Shown: positions 33,012-41,829 of the stretch, piece by piece
Layout of the letters: every line of letters starts with the position of its first letter
Position numbering within the stretch: the stretch's first letter is position 1
Assembly: GCA_964344055.1 (NCBI GenBank)
Contig: CAYFLT010000010.1
Location: 1-64,000, forward strand
DNA: 64,000 bases
Direction of reading: 5' to 3'
From: OFTM10 sp964344055
GTDB lineage: Bacteria > Actinomycetota > Acidimicrobiia > Acidimicrobiales > Aldehydirespiratoraceae
Notes under the pieces: generated by a model
What the model saw: the letters and a program-made list of their open reading frames with translations, nothing else
Told to the model about the DNA's origin: nothing
Databases searched by the model: none
Position numbers and translations under genes: made by a program

Positions 33012-34291
33012 ATGCTGGATCTGGAATCACCGCCCCCGACCCCGCGCGTCGCTGTCGTACTCGGCGCGCTCGGTCGGGCGATGATCATCACGGGAATCGT
33101 CGTCCTCCTCTTCGTCACGTTCCAGCCCTGGGGCACCGACATCCAGGAAGCGCGGGCCCAGAACGGCCTGCGCAACGACTTCGACAGTCGCCTCGACGAA
33201 GCCGCCGAGATTCTCGAGTCGATCCTCACCGAGGATCCCAGGGTCGAGCCGGGCGACGGCACGCCATCGCCAACCACCACGTCGACCACATCGACGACCA
33301 CAACGGCCGCAGCCGGCGGGAGCGACGACGGCGTCACCCCGCTCCCAACCCCCACCAGCACTCTCCCAGGCGGCCACGACCCCGAGGTCCTCGCCCTCTT
33401 CTTCCCCGACGACGGCGATGCACTGGCCCGGATCGAGATCCCGACGATCGATGTCGACAAGGTCGTGGTGAAGGGAGTGGCGGTCGCCGACCTCCGAAAG
33501 GGCCCGGGCCACTACAACGGCAGCGCCCTGCCGGGGACGGCGGGCAATGCCGCGATCGCCGGCCACCGCACGACCTACGGGTCGCCGTTCAACCGGATCG
33601 ACGAGCTGGTGCCCGGTGACGAGGTCGTTGTCACCAGCATCCAGGGTGAGTTCCGGTATCGAGTGNNNNNNNNNNCCCCACCGAGGCGTACGACGGAGAA
33701 CTCGAACTGGTCGAAGGGATCGGCGACGGCCACATCATCGTCGACCCCGGAGCGGCCTGGGTTCTCGCCGATTTCGGCGACGATCGTCTCACCCTCACCG
33801 CGTGCCACCCCAAGTTGTCGTCACGGCAGCGGATCATCGTGGCTGCGGAACTGGTGGACGACACCGTCGAGATGCCGGCCTGGCTCATCGAGGCGAACCT
33901 CGCCTTCGAGGCGACCGAACAGGGCACTCCCGCCTTGGCGGACGAGCCGGTCGTCGAGGATGCAGCACCTGTGTCCGACTCTGATGAATCCCCGGCCGAG
34001 GACCCCGACACGACGGACGCGGAGACCGCCGACGAGGGGGATACTCCCGACGACGCCGTGCCCGCCACCGACCTCGACGAGGGGCTCAACGGCGAGCGGG
34101 GAGCGATTCCCGGCGCGGCCGCCTGGATGGTCGCGGCGGTCGCGTTCTGGTACGGCGGCGGATGGGCGGGACGGCGCTGGCTCGACGGCCGCTGGCCCCG
34201 GATCGGTGCGCGTGCGGCCGGGTTCATCCCCGCCTTCGTCTGCATTTGGTTCTCGTTCGAGATGATCGACCGGGCGCTTCCCGCCGGCTGA
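33012..34291 (+). CDS. Class E sortase, split by an assembly gap
   Basis: Membrane transpeptidase that attaches proteins to the cell wall. One N-terminal helix (MIITGIVVLLFVTFQPWGT), a Thr/Ser-rich linker, then the sortase barrel: IEIPTIDVDKVVVKGV, LRKGPGHYNGSALPGTAGNAAIAGHRTTYGSP (catalytic His185). After the gap come VLADFGDDRLTLTACHP (catalytic Cys) and SRQRIIV (Arg). Ten N at 33666-33675 change the frame. An acidic, Asp/Glu-rich linker and one further membrane helix (AAWMVAAVAFWYGG) near the C-terminus are typical of class E. It is divergent from ccmA. Confidence 0.85.
33666..33675. other. Assembly gap (10 N) inside the sortase gene
   Basis: Ten N between the catalytic His and Cys regions; the frame differs on the two sides. 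Confidence 0.95.
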
Positions 34292-34341
34292 ACCGGGGCT
34301 GCAGCCGCGGGCTGTCAGGCGGGATCTAGCCTGGATCACCC

Positions 34342-35055
34342 GTGAGACCGCCTCGCTTCGATTCCTCGCCCCCGCAGCCGCGCCGGTCGCTGATGATCGT
34401 GTTCGTCGCGCTGACGATCACTGCGGCAGCGTGTGGCGCCGACGACGAGCCCGACGGTCCGCTCACCGATCCGGCGGCCGCCGCCGACCGAGCCCTCAAC
34501 GAGCAGGCACTGCTGCCGGTGGACAACGGTCCCGGCGACAACGCCGAAGACGAGGACGAACCCGATGGCGACACCGGTGATCCGGTGCCGCTCGCCGGAG
34601 AGCTCACCCTCGAGGAGCTCCTCGCCCTCGACGATCCGATCGATCCGAACGAGCTACCGGGCACTGTCGTCAACCAGTACGCGCTGACGATCGACCAGTG
34701 CTTCGACCGGATCGAGGACCGAGTGTCCGGCCGGGTGAGAATCGTCACCACCCTGTTGCCGTGCAGCGAGCCCCACCAGGCGCAGATCTTCGGCACCCGG
34801 GAGTATCCCGCGCCGGAGGCATCGCTCTACCCGGGCGACGACATCATGGAGGACTACGCCCTCCAGGCCTGCTACCTGCTGTTCGAGGCGTGGGTCGGTT
34901 CGCCCTACGAGACGAGCGAACTCGACATCGGTGTCCTCACCCCCGATCGTGCGATCTTCGAGGACGAGTTCGCGCCCTACCGCGGAATCCACTGCTGGGT
35001 CCATCGAGTCGACCGCGAACCGATGATCGGCAGCGCCCGGGGTTCGGCGTTCTGA
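34342..35055 (+). CDS. Septum-formation-domain lipoprotein
   Basis: 237 residues. The signal segment IVFVALTITAAACGADD gives a lipobox. A Pro/Asp/Glu-rich linker follows, then the small septum-formation-type domain with paired cysteines: IDQCFDRIE, TTLLPCSEPHQAQIFG, LQACYLLFEAWVG, GIHCWVHR. The domain name comes from an actinobacterial family with a loose link to division; the actual role is unknown. GTG 34342 follows TAGCCT (34327-34332) by nine bases. Confidence 0.7.
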   Translation: MRPPRFDSSPPQPRRSLMIVFVALTITAAACGADDEPDGPLTDPAAAADRALNEQALLPVDNGPGDNAEDEDEPDGDTGDPVPLAGELTLEELLALDDPIDPNELPGTVVNQYALTIDQCFDRIEDRVSGRVRIVTTLLPCSEPHQAQIFGTREYPAPEASLYPGDDIMEDYALQACYLLFEAWVGSPYETSELDIGVLTPDRAIFEDEFAPYRGIHCWVHRVDREPMIGSARGSAF

Positions 35056-35136
35056 CCTCACACCATCACCCGATGAGCCGGGTTGGCGGCTATTCTTGAC
35101 GGCCGGTCGGCGGGCACGACCTGGGAGGACCCTCCT

Positions 35137-35874
35137 GTGGCCTTCACGCCCATCCTTGCCGCCGTCCTGATCGGCCTCGTCGCCGGCCGCATCCGCCGAG
35201 GGCGGATGAGTTCGTTGGTGCTCACCCGGATCAACGTCCGCATCCTCTTCGTCATCGCGTTCGTCTGCGGCCTCGCCGTCGACCTCGTCGACGTTCCCCG
35301 TCCCGGAGTGTGGGCCGTGGTGGGACTCGCTGCCGGGCTGGCATTCGCGGTTCGCAACATCCATCTGGTCGGCATGGTGGTGATCGCCGTCGGGGTGACC
35401 GCCAACCTGCTGCCGGTGGCGATCAACGGCGCCACTCCGGTGCGGGCCGACGCCTTGGTGGAGGCCGGCATGGTGGACGCAGCCGATCTCGATCGGGTGA
35501 ACCTCCAGGGCGCACGAATGATCGCCGACGACGACACCCCACTCGACTGGATGGGCGACACCATCCCCGTTGCCGCCGCGAGTCAGGTCGTGTCGTTCGG
35601 CGATCTGGTCATCCTGATCGGGTTGGCCAGCGTGATCTCCAACCTGATGTTGCAGCGCCGACCGCGTCGGGTTCCGAAGAGCGCCCTGCCGTCACTGGAG
35701 ACCTTCGGCTGGCACGAGTCCCCGGTCGGCGAGGGCTCCATCATCGAACTGGCCGCCGACCTCCGGCCCGTCGATCCGAATCTCGAGTGGAGCCACCCCG
35801 ACGCTGAGCGCGACGCACCACGTCAGCTCGTGGGGGTCGGATCCATGAGCAGCATCAACCCCGTCCAGGACTGA
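35137..35874 (+). CDS. DUF5317 family membrane protein
   Basis: 245 residues with about five membrane segments (FTPILAAVLIGLVAG, ILFVIAFVCGLAVDLV, VWAVVGLAAGLAFAV, LVGMVVIAVGVTANLLPVAING, VVSFGDLVILIGLASVISNLML). The motif NLLPVAINGATPV and a periplasmic loop ending PLDWMGDTIPV are usual for DUF5317, function unknown. GTG 35137 has GGGAGGA upstream; a TATTCT element (35091-35096) is a candidate -10. The 3' end overlaps the convergent glycoside hydrolase gene by 52 bases. Confidence 0.75.
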   Translation: MAFTPILAAVLIGLVAGRIRRGRMSSLVLTRINVRILFVIAFVCGLAVDLVDVPRPGVWAVVGLAAGLAFAVRNIHLVGMVVIAVGVTANLLPVAINGATPVRADALVEAGMVDAADLDRVNLQGARMIADDDTPLDWMGDTIPVAAASQVVSFGDLVILIGLASVISNLMLQRRPRRVPKSALPSLETFGWHESPVGEGSIIELAADLRPVDPNLEWSHPDAERDAPRQLVGVGSMSSINPVQD

Positions 35875-37028
35875 GGAATCGCCCCTCGCCCCTCCCCCGT
35901 GTCCGGATTCCAGTACTCGGCGAGCCCCGACCGCTGCGCGCCGATGATGGTGCGCCGGGCCAGCGAGGCCGCCGCTCGACCCTCGGCGACATCTCCTGAG
36001 TCGAGCGCCGACCACAACAGATAGGCGAGCTGGGGCCACACCGGGCCCCGCCAGTACGTGTCGGCGTCGTAGCAGGATTCGCCACGATGCACCCCCCTCG
36101 GCCCATGCTCCGAACCGAACTGATCGTGGTCCTCCAACTGACGGACCACCGCCCGGCGCGCGTCGGGGTCGGTCGTGGTCAAGAGTCCGAGAAGGCCGTC
36201 GGCGGTGCGGATCCGCCCGGAGCCCTCGGTCGCCGGCCCGGCGTCGACCCAGGTTCCTCGCTCCGGGTTCCAGCGTCGATCGAGTGCCTCGGCCACTTCG
36301 TCGGCCATGGATCGAAGCCCGATCGCGGCACCCACGCCGACCAGCTCTCGGGTGTTCCAGGCGACCAGGGCATTGAAGCCCGCCGGGGCGGCAGTGAAGG
36401 CCGGATTGTCGAGCGGCTCACCGGCCGGGCCGGTGACGATCGTCGCGAGAAGGTCGACCTTGTGGGGCCGCCAACGCTCGAGGGCATAGCCACCGGGGCA
36501 ATAGTCGTCCCAGCGGGGGGAATCATCGCAGCCGGTCTCCCAAGGATTGACCACCCTGAGCAACCCATCCTCGTCACGGGCTCGTCGCTGTAGCAGGAAC
36601 GCCAATCCTGCCTCCGCGCGGGCGACGAGTTCCTCCGGCACCTCGACGCCACGACGGAGAAGCGTGGCCACCGCGTGGCCGTACATGGGCGGCTGGGTGA
36701 TCGACGACGCCCCGCGGCGGCCCCAGAGCTCGACGGGGCGGATCGGGTCGAGCTGATACCCCATGTGCGGAACGAACCCGGAGTCGTCCTGGAGCCGGAG
36801 AGCGGACTGGAGTTTTACGAGTTCTCGATCGGTTTCGCCCAGCTCCAGCCAGACGAGGGCGTGGAAGCAGCTGTCCCAGAGCCACTGCCAGGGATACACC
36901 CGGGTGTTGGGAGCGGTGTAGCCGGCATCGACCCATGCCGACTCGAGCACTCGCCGCACGGCTTCGCGGTCCGACGCCGAGACGAGGTGGGTGGCACCGG
37001 ACCCGTCTTGCGGCATCGTGTCGTTCAT
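35823..37028 (-). CDS. Glycoside hydrolase, GH63/MGH1-like (alpha/alpha6 barrel)
   Basis: 401 residues. NTRVYPWQWLWDSCFHALVWLELGE, GFVPHMGYQ, ITQPPMYGHAVATLL, NPWETGCDDSPRWDDY and CYDADTYWRGPVWPQLAYLLWSAL follow the trehalase/mannosylglycerate-hydrolase type clan GH-G. It lacks a signal peptide, so an intracellular substrate such as glucosylglycerate or mannosylglycerate is plausible. ATG 37028 overlaps the start of the divergent glycosyltransferase; alternatives are ATG 37016 or a later GTG. Confidence 0.75.
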   Translation of the reverse strand: MNDTMPQDGSGATHLVSASDREAVRRVLESAWVDAGYTAPNTRVYPWQWLWDSCFHALVWLELGETDRELVKLQSALRLQDDSGFVPHMGYQLDPIRPVELWGRRGASSITQPPMYGHAVATLLRRGVEVPEELVARAEAGLAFLLQRRARDEDGLLRVVNPWETGCDDSPRWDDYCPGGYALERWRPHKVDLLATIVTGPAGEPLDNPAFTAAPAGFNALVAWNTRELVGVGAAIGLRSMADEVAEALDRRWNPERGTWVDAGPATEGSGRIRTADGLLGLLTTTDPDARRAVVRQLEDHDQFGSEHGPRGVHRGESCYDADTYWRGPVWPQLAYLLWSALDSGDVAEGRAAASLARRTIIGAQRSGLAEYWNPDTGEGRGAIPQSWTGLMLLMDPTPTS

Positions 37029-38058
37029 GCCCGTGTGCGCCTTCGTCTCGTTTCGCCTCGGCCTCGCCGATGGCGTGTCGGTCGTGGCCCGCCATTGGCA
37101 GCGGGCGTTCGAACAGCTCGGATTCGACACCATCACCGTCGCCGGAGACGGGCCGGTCGACCGGACCGTATCGGGCCTCGAGATTCGCGCCACCGATGCC
37201 CCGGAGCCCGGACGGCTCGCCGCCGCGCTCGGGGATGCGGACCTGGTGGTGGTCGAGAACCTCTGCACCATCCCGCTCAACCCGGCGGCGGCCGCGATCA
37301 CGGCCGAGGTGCTCGCGGGCCGCCCGGCCATCCTCCATCACCACGATCCGCCTTGGCAGCGGGACCATTTCGCCCACATCACGGATCTGCCGCCCGACGA
37401 TCCGACGTGGCGCCACGTCACCATCAACCGCCTGACCGCCACCCAGATGGCCGCACGGGGAATCGATGCTCAGTGCATCTACAACGGCTTTCCCACCGAT
37501 ACGGGGCCCGGCGACCGCGCCGGCGTCCGCGCCACACTCGGCGTCGCCGACGACGATCTCCTGCTCGCACACCCCGTCCGAGCCATCCCGCGCAAGGACG
37601 TCCCCACGGCGGTGCGCATCGCCGAGGAGCTCGGTGGCACCTACTGGCTGTGGGGACCGGCCGAAGACGGCTACGACGACGAACTCGAGGAGATCCTCGC
37701 CGCGGCCCGGTGCCCGGTCCGGCGCGGCACCGCCGGAGAACCCGCCGTCGACCTGTATCGGGCGGCGGACGCCGTCCTCTTCCCCTCCACCTGGGAGGGG
37801 TTCGGGAACCCTCCGGTGGAGGCGGCCATCCACCGACGACCGGCGGCCGTGGGCCCCTACCCGGTGAAGGCCGAGATCGTGGAACTCGGGATGCGCTGGT
37901 TCGACACCAGCGACCTCGCCGGATTGCGGCGTCATCTGGCTGCGCCCGACACCGCGCTCCTGGAGCACAACCGGGCGATCGCGGTCCGTCACTTCTCCCT
38001 CGACGCCATGCGCGACGCGATCCGCGCGTTACTCGACGACGCCGGATGGCTAGCGTGA
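37027..38058 (+). CDS. Glycosyltransferase, GT4-like
   Basis: 343 residues, GT-B fold. N-terminal domain: CAFVSFRLGLADGVSVVARHWQRAFEQLGF. C-terminal nucleotide-sugar domain: HPVRAIPRKDVPTAVRIAEELGGTYWLWGP and FPSTWEGFGNPPVEAAIHRRP, with the E-x7-E motif of GT4. The donor and acceptor are unknown. Together with the divergent hydrolase it could make and degrade one glycoside. The ATG at 37027 shares two bases with the hydrolase ATG on the other strand. Confidence 0.75.
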   Translation: MPVCAFVSFRLGLADGVSVVARHWQRAFEQLGFDTITVAGDGPVDRTVSGLEIRATDAPEPGRLAAALGDADLVVVENLCTIPLNPAAAAITAEVLAGRPAILHHHDPPWQRDHFAHITDLPPDDPTWRHVTINRLTATQMAARGIDAQCIYNGFPTDTGPGDRAGVRATLGVADDDLLLAHPVRAIPRKDVPTAVRIAEELGGTYWLWGPAEDGYDDELEEILAAARCPVRRGTAGEPAVDLYRAADAVLFPSTWEGFGNPPVEAAIHRRPAAVGPYPVKAEIVELGMRWFDTSDLAGLRRHLAAPDTALLEHNRAIAVRHFSLDAMRDAIRALLDDAGWLA

Positions 38059-38062
38059 GGCC

Positions 38063-38341
38063 ATGAACGGGCACGCGGCCGCTGACGATCCGGTACTCGT
38101 GCGCCGAGCGCGCGCCGCCCGCTTCGCCGATCTCGGCCAGCGGACCGGCTACCTGCTCTTCGGGCTGGCGATCGCCGTCTTCCTCTTCGGACTGATCACC
38201 GGCTTCACCGACACCGCGGCCCGGATCATCATCGGTGCGATCATCGCAGGGTCCGTGGTGCTCGCTCCCGCGATCATCACCGGCTACGCGGTGAAAGCAG
38301 CGGTTCGCGACGACCTCGCGCACGGCCGCCGAGTGAACTGA
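38063..38341 (+). CDS. Small membrane protein
   Basis: 92 residues with two membrane helices (GYLLFGLAIAVFLFGLITGF and IIIGAIIAGSVVLAPAIITGYAV). It is a conserved-looking actinobacterial type without a named function. ATG 38063 follows TAGCGT (38051-38056, within the end of the glycosyltransferase gene) by six bases. The stop overlaps the tetR start (TGATG), so the two are coupled. Confidence 0.6.
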   Translation: MNGHAAADDPVLVRRARAARFADLGQRTGYLLFGLAIAVFLFGLITGFTDTAARIIIGAIIAGSVVLAPAIITGYAVKAAVRDDLAHGRRVN

Positions 38342-38928
38342 TGGCCGTACGACTGTCCGCCCCGCAGCGCCGAGCGCAGCTGATCGAGGCCGCGATCGCG
38401 GTGTTCAGCACCGAGGGGTACCAGGGCACCACGATGGACGCCGTCGCGGCCGAAGCGGGCGTGACCAAACCCGTCCTCTACCAGCACTTCCCGTCCAAGC
38501 GCGAGCTGTTCCTGGTGCTGCTCGCCGATGTGGGCCGGCGCCTGACCGAGATGGTGGCGGAGGTCGTCGACGCCACCCATTCACCGCACCAGCAGCTCGA
38601 ACAGGGTTTTGCCGCCTTCTTCCGGTTCGTGTCCGGCCATTCCGAGGAGTTCCGACTCCTCTTCGGCGAAGGAGTGCGCTCGGACCCGGAGTTCGCCGCC
38701 GAACTCACCCGAGTGGAAGCCGCACTCGCCACCTTCATCGCCGAGCACATCACGATCGAGGGCCTCGACGGCCACGATCGTCTGATCCTGGCCCACGGCG
38801 TCGTCGGCCTCGCCGAGGCCACCGCCCGTCACCTGCTCGCCAGCGGACGTCCCGACGACCACGCGGCGTTCGCCTCGAGGGCAGCCGAGTTGGCCTGGGC
38901 CGGGCTGGGCGGTTGGCGCACCGACTGA
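38341..38928 (+). CDS. TetR-family transcriptional regulator
   Basis: 195 residues. The HTH reads QRRAQLIEAAIAVFSTEGYQGTTMDAVAAEAGVTKPVLYQHFPSKRELF, a strong TetR match. The ligand domain contains FAAFFRFVSGHSEEFRLLFGEGV, common in a broad actinobacterial clade. It is coupled to the small membrane protein gene just upstream, a likely target or partner. The ligand is unknown. Confidence 0.9.
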   Translation: MAVRLSAPQRRAQLIEAAIAVFSTEGYQGTTMDAVAAEAGVTKPVLYQHFPSKRELFLVLLADVGRRLTEMVAEVVDATHSPHQQLEQGFAAFFRFVSGHSEEFRLLFGEGVRSDPEFAAELTRVEAALATFIAEHITIEGLDGHDRLILAHGVVGLAEATARHLLASGRPDDHAAFASRAAELAWAGLGGWRTD

Positions 38929-38952
38929 CCGGACCCGGCTCCGAGCCGGTGG

Positions 38953-39468
38953 TCAGCGGCTCGAGCGGCCGCCGAACTCCGGTGGTGGCGTGATGTCGAT
39001 GGGCTGGTTGGGGATCCGCCCGGACGCGAGATCGGGGAGGAACTCGCGGAGCCGGTAGGGCACGGTGAGGTCATCGGCGTCGAGCAGATCGTCGACGGTC
39101 CACCAACTGGCTCCCATGAAGGCCGCGGCCTCGAGTGCCTCCAAGCCCTGAGGGTTGTAATCGCCGCCGTCGCACCACGCGACGTGGATGCGATCGTCGG
39201 ATTCGAAGTGGTAGCCCGCGAAGGTGTACTCGGTCTGCTGGACCCAGACACAGGGACCCATCTCAACGCCCTCGATCCCCGTCTCCTCGTGAAGCTCACG
39301 TAGGGCGGCGGCGCCAGAGTCCTCGTTCCAACCCATCCCGCCGCCGGGGATCTCCCACCAGGGCGCCTTGCGCGGATCGATCGGGTCCTCGGCGCTGATG
39401 AGGAAGATGCGCGACTCGCGGTCCAGAAGCACGCATCGGGCGGCAGGACGGCGCAGCGAGAACGTCAT
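38953..39468 (-). CDS. Nudix hydrolase
   Basis: 171 residues. The Nudix box is GGGMGWNEDSGAAALRELHEETGIE (G-x5-E-x7-REUxEExGU pattern). Preceded by PAARCVLLDRESRIFLI and PWWEIPG. Such enzymes hydrolyse nucleoside diphosphate derivatives; specificity is not evident. ATG 39468 lies nine bases from TAGGGT on the minus strand (39478-39483). Confidence 0.85.
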   Translation of the reverse strand: MTFSLRRPAARCVLLDRESRIFLISAEDPIDPRKAPWWEIPGGGMGWNEDSGAAALRELHEETGIEGVEMGPCVWVQQTEYTFAGYHFESDDRIHVAWCDGGDYNPQGLEALEAAAFMGASWWTVDDLLDADDLTVPYRLREFLPDLASGRIPNQPIDITPPPEFGGRSSR

Positions 39469-39493
39469 GACGATCGGACCCTAGTGGCTCAGA

Positions 39494-40294
39494 TCAGGCT
39501 TCCTGATCCCGGACCCGGAGCAGCACCTCCTGGGCGACGGTGGCGATGTGGACAACATCGGCGGACCAGAGCTCACCGGTGGCCATGCCGCGGGCGCCGT
39601 AGACGCCACTGGAACGAAAGTCGTGCAGCACCCACTCGTCGGCCGGTGCGAGCCGATGGAACCAGATCGCGTGATCGAGGCTGGCGCCCATGTACTTGGG
39701 CGGTTCGTCCTCTTCGTGGCGATCCCGTCCCCGCGGGTGGGCGAATTGCACGGCCTCGGTCGGCAGGTCGTCGCTCGCGAACGTGTGGGCCACCGCGTGC
39801 CACAGGGGCGACTTCTCCTCCTCGCCGGGAATTCGGAGCCAGCTGAACGCCTGATCCCTGTCGCTCTCGCGGCGCTCCATGAAACTCCAGTCGCGCTCCG
39901 GGAGGCCATCGGGTCCAGGGATGTCGTCGGGCATCTGGATCCGGGTGGCGTCAGGAGCATCCTCGACCAGGTGGAACGAAGCAGACAGGTTGAGGATCGC
40001 GCCGCCCGACTGGCGGGCCACGACCCGACGGGTGACGAAGGACCGGCCGTTGCGGATGCGATCGACCTCGAATCGGATCGGTTCGTCCTGGCGTCCACCC
40101 CGGATGAAATAGGCGTGCAAGGAGTGCGGCTCGTACGCCGGGTCGACGGTGGCGGCCGCCGCCCACAGCCCCTGGGCCGCGACCTGGCCCCCGTACACCT
40201 GGCCCCACGAGTACTCCGCGCTGCGAGCCACCCACACATCGGTGCCGTGTTCGGCCATGTCGAACAGTTCGGCGAAGGTCTCCACATGTCTCAC
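39494..40294 (-). CDS. Acyl-CoA thioesterase II (TesB family)
   Basis: 266 residues of double hotdog fold: VYGGQVAAQGLWAAAATVDP, SLHAYFIRGGRQDEPIRFEVDRIRNGRSFVTRRVVARQ in the first half, and YMGASLDHAIWFHRLAPADEWVLHDF and GARGMATGELWSADVVHIATVAQEVLLR in the second. Hydrolyses acyl-CoA to free acid and CoA. GTG 40294 lies eight bases from TAGGGT (40303-40308, minus strand). Divergent from the VOC gene. Confidence 0.9.
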   Translation of the reverse strand: MRHVETFAELFDMAEHGTDVWVARSAEYSWGQVYGGQVAAQGLWAAAATVDPAYEPHSLHAYFIRGGRQDEPIRFEVDRIRNGRSFVTRRVVARQSGGAILNLSASFHLVEDAPDATRIQMPDDIPGPDGLPERDWSFMERRESDRDQAFSWLRIPGEEEKSPLWHAVAHTFASDDLPTEAVQFAHPRGRDRHEEDEPPKYMGASLDHAIWFHRLAPADEWVLHDFRSSGVYGARGMATGELWSADVVHIATVAQEVLLRVRDQEA

Positions 40295-40302
40295 GACCGG
40301 CG

Positions 40303-40331
40303 ACCCTAGTGCTGGGACGGTCCGGTAGGTT
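40303..40331. promoter_or_regulatory. Divergent leaderless-type promoters of tesB-like and VOC genes
   Basis: TAGGGT on the minus strand (40303-40308) sits eight bases before GTG 40294. TAGGTT on the plus strand (40326-40331) sits ten bases before ATG 40342. No ribosome binding site is evident before either start. Confidence 0.5.
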
Positions 40332-40341
40332 CACTCCTCGC

Positions 40342-40998
40342 ATGACCCGGCTCGACGAGGCGACGGCGGACTTCCGCCCACATCAACTCTGCACCGTCAC
40401 GATCGGCGACACCCCCCAGGCATGGGCCGACGCCGGCTTCACGGTGATCGCCGATCAGGTGCACATCGACAACACCGTGATCCGGCTCGTCGGTGGTCCG
40501 GACCGCGGCATCTTGTCGGCCGGCATCCAGGGGATCGACGCCGACGTCGATGGGCTCGGGTTCGTACCGGGCGTGGAGGGCGGGCCGGTCGGACCCGAGA
40601 ACCCTCATCCGAACCGGGTCGACGGCATCGACCACCTCGTCGCGATGAGTCCCTCCATGGACCGGACCACCCAGGCGCTCGAGCGCGCCGGGATCGAACT
40701 GCGCCGAGTCCGCCGCTTTTCGGTCGGTGAGGAGGACCGGCGCCAGGCCTTCTTCTGGCTCGGTGATGTGATCCTCGAGCTGGTCGGACCCGATGACGGC
40801 GAGTCTGACGAACCGGCGGGTCTGTGGGGCCTGGCGCTCAGCTGTGCCGACCTCGATGCGGCTTCGGCCCTGCTCGGCGAGCGGCTCGGCCGCGTCAAGG
40901 CGGCGATCCAGAAGGGTCGCTCGATCGCAACCCTTCGGACCGGGGAGCTCGACATCAGCATCCCGATCGCCTTGATGTCGCCTCATCAGACGACCTGA
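40342..40998 (+). CDS. VOC (glyoxalase-like) family protein
   Basis: 218 residues. FRPHQLCTVTIGD starts one module; VDGIDHLVAMSPSMDRTTQALERAGIELRRVRRF and QAFFWLGDVILELVGPDD form a VOC beta-alpha-beta-beta-beta unit; a second half follows (LWGLALSCADLDAASALLGERLGRVKAAI). The metal ligands are incompletely recognisable. ATG 40342 is chosen over GTG 40309, which precedes the -10 element. Confidence 0.7.
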   Translation: MTRLDEATADFRPHQLCTVTIGDTPQAWADAGFTVIADQVHIDNTVIRLVGGPDRGILSAGIQGIDADVDGLGFVPGVEGGPVGPENPHPNRVDGIDHLVAMSPSMDRTTQALERAGIELRRVRRFSVGEEDRRQAFFWLGDVILELVGPDDGESDEPAGLWGLALSCADLDAASALLGERLGRVKAAIQKGRSIATLRTGELDISIPIALMSPHQTT

Positions 40999-41019
40999 CG
41001 CCCAGTAGAGTCCACGCCG

Positions 41020-41364
41020 ATGCGACCCTTTGCAGCCCTCCTCCTGGCCACCACCCTGCTGGCCGCCGGGTGCGGCGGTGGTTCCGAGGAAACACCCGAC
41101 CCGACGACCACCACTGTGCCGTCCACCACTGCGTCCACGACGACCTCGACACCGGCGGACGATCCGGCCGGGGACGGAGACGACGGCGGCGACGCTCCCG
41201 ACGACGGCCCCAGCACCACCGAGCCGGCCGACGCGGAGAGCACCACCTCCACGACCACCTCGGCCACACCGTCGACGCTTCCGCCACCGCTGGATCCGAA
41301 CGACCCGAACTATCCGACGATTCCGGTGTCGCCGCCCGTGACCTACCCGAGCACCGACGGCTGA
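41020..41364 (+). CDS. Thr/Pro/Asp-rich lipoprotein, unknown function
   Basis: 114 residues. Signal segment FAALLLATTLLAAGCGGG with a clear lipobox, then only low-complexity sequence (Thr-Thr-Ser and Asp-Gly runs, ending DPNDPNYPTIPVSPPV). It may be a cell-envelope tether or spacer. ATG follows TAGAGT (41006-41011) by eight bases. Confidence 0.6.
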   Translation: MRPFAALLLATTLLAAGCGGGSEETPDPTTTTVPSTTASTTTSTPADDPAGDGDDGGDAPDDGPSTTEPADAESTTSTTTSATPSTLPPPLDPNDPNYPTIPVSPPVTYPSTDG

Positions 41365-41432
41365 TGGCGACCGGAAAGACCCCAGGACCCGAGTTGACGT
41401 AATCCTTCAGGCCTGGGTCATTCGGCCCGAAA

Positions 41433-41453
41433 ACCAGAGCGTGGAGCTCTGGT
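41433..41453. terminator. Hairpin between convergent genes
   Basis: ACCAGAGC pairs with GCTCTGGT around GTGGA, ending at the stop codon of the convergent PPOX gene. It can serve both strands; AAAA precedes it on the plus strand, which gives a T-run on the minus strand. Confidence 0.55.
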
Positions 41454-41791
41454 CAAGCAGGTGGGGCGGGACGATGGCGTACGGCTCCGGTCGGCGTGAT
41501 CCGAACGCGGGTGTCGGGTCCGGGCTCGCCGTCCACCTCGGCCACGCCGTCGACGATGAGGCTCATGGACTGCTCGGTCGTGGCCGGCCAGAGCAGCGAA
41601 ACCTGCGGGTTTTCAAGGGCAACGCGACTCGCGCCGCCTCCCAACACCACCGTGACGGCCGCCCCGTCAAACACCGGGGTGACGTGGGTGATCCGCGGCG
41701 AGACGTCGCCGGATCCACAGACGACGTAGGCCGTCGGACCGTACTCCTCGGCCACCAGGCCGAGTTCGTCCAGCGGCACCTTCACGCTCAT
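41453..41791 (-). CDS. Small PPOX-family flavin-binding protein
   Basis: 112 residues: YGPTAYVVCGSGDVSPRITHVTPVFDGAAVTVVLGGG and ENPQVSLLWPATTEQSMSLIVDGVAEV, a short split barrel resembling pyridoxamine-phosphate-oxidase-type F420/FMN proteins. ATG 41791 lies seven bases from TACGGT (41799-41804, minus). Substrate unknown. Confidence 0.65.
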   Translation of the reverse strand: MSVKVPLDELGLVAEEYGPTAYVVCGSGDVSPRITHVTPVFDGAAVTVVLGGGASRVALENPQVSLLWPATTEQSMSLIVDGVAEVDGEPGPDTRVRITPTGAVRHRPAPPA

Positions 41792-41829
41792 GGAAACAAC
41801 CGTAACCGGAGGCCTTTCCCCGCGCCGTC

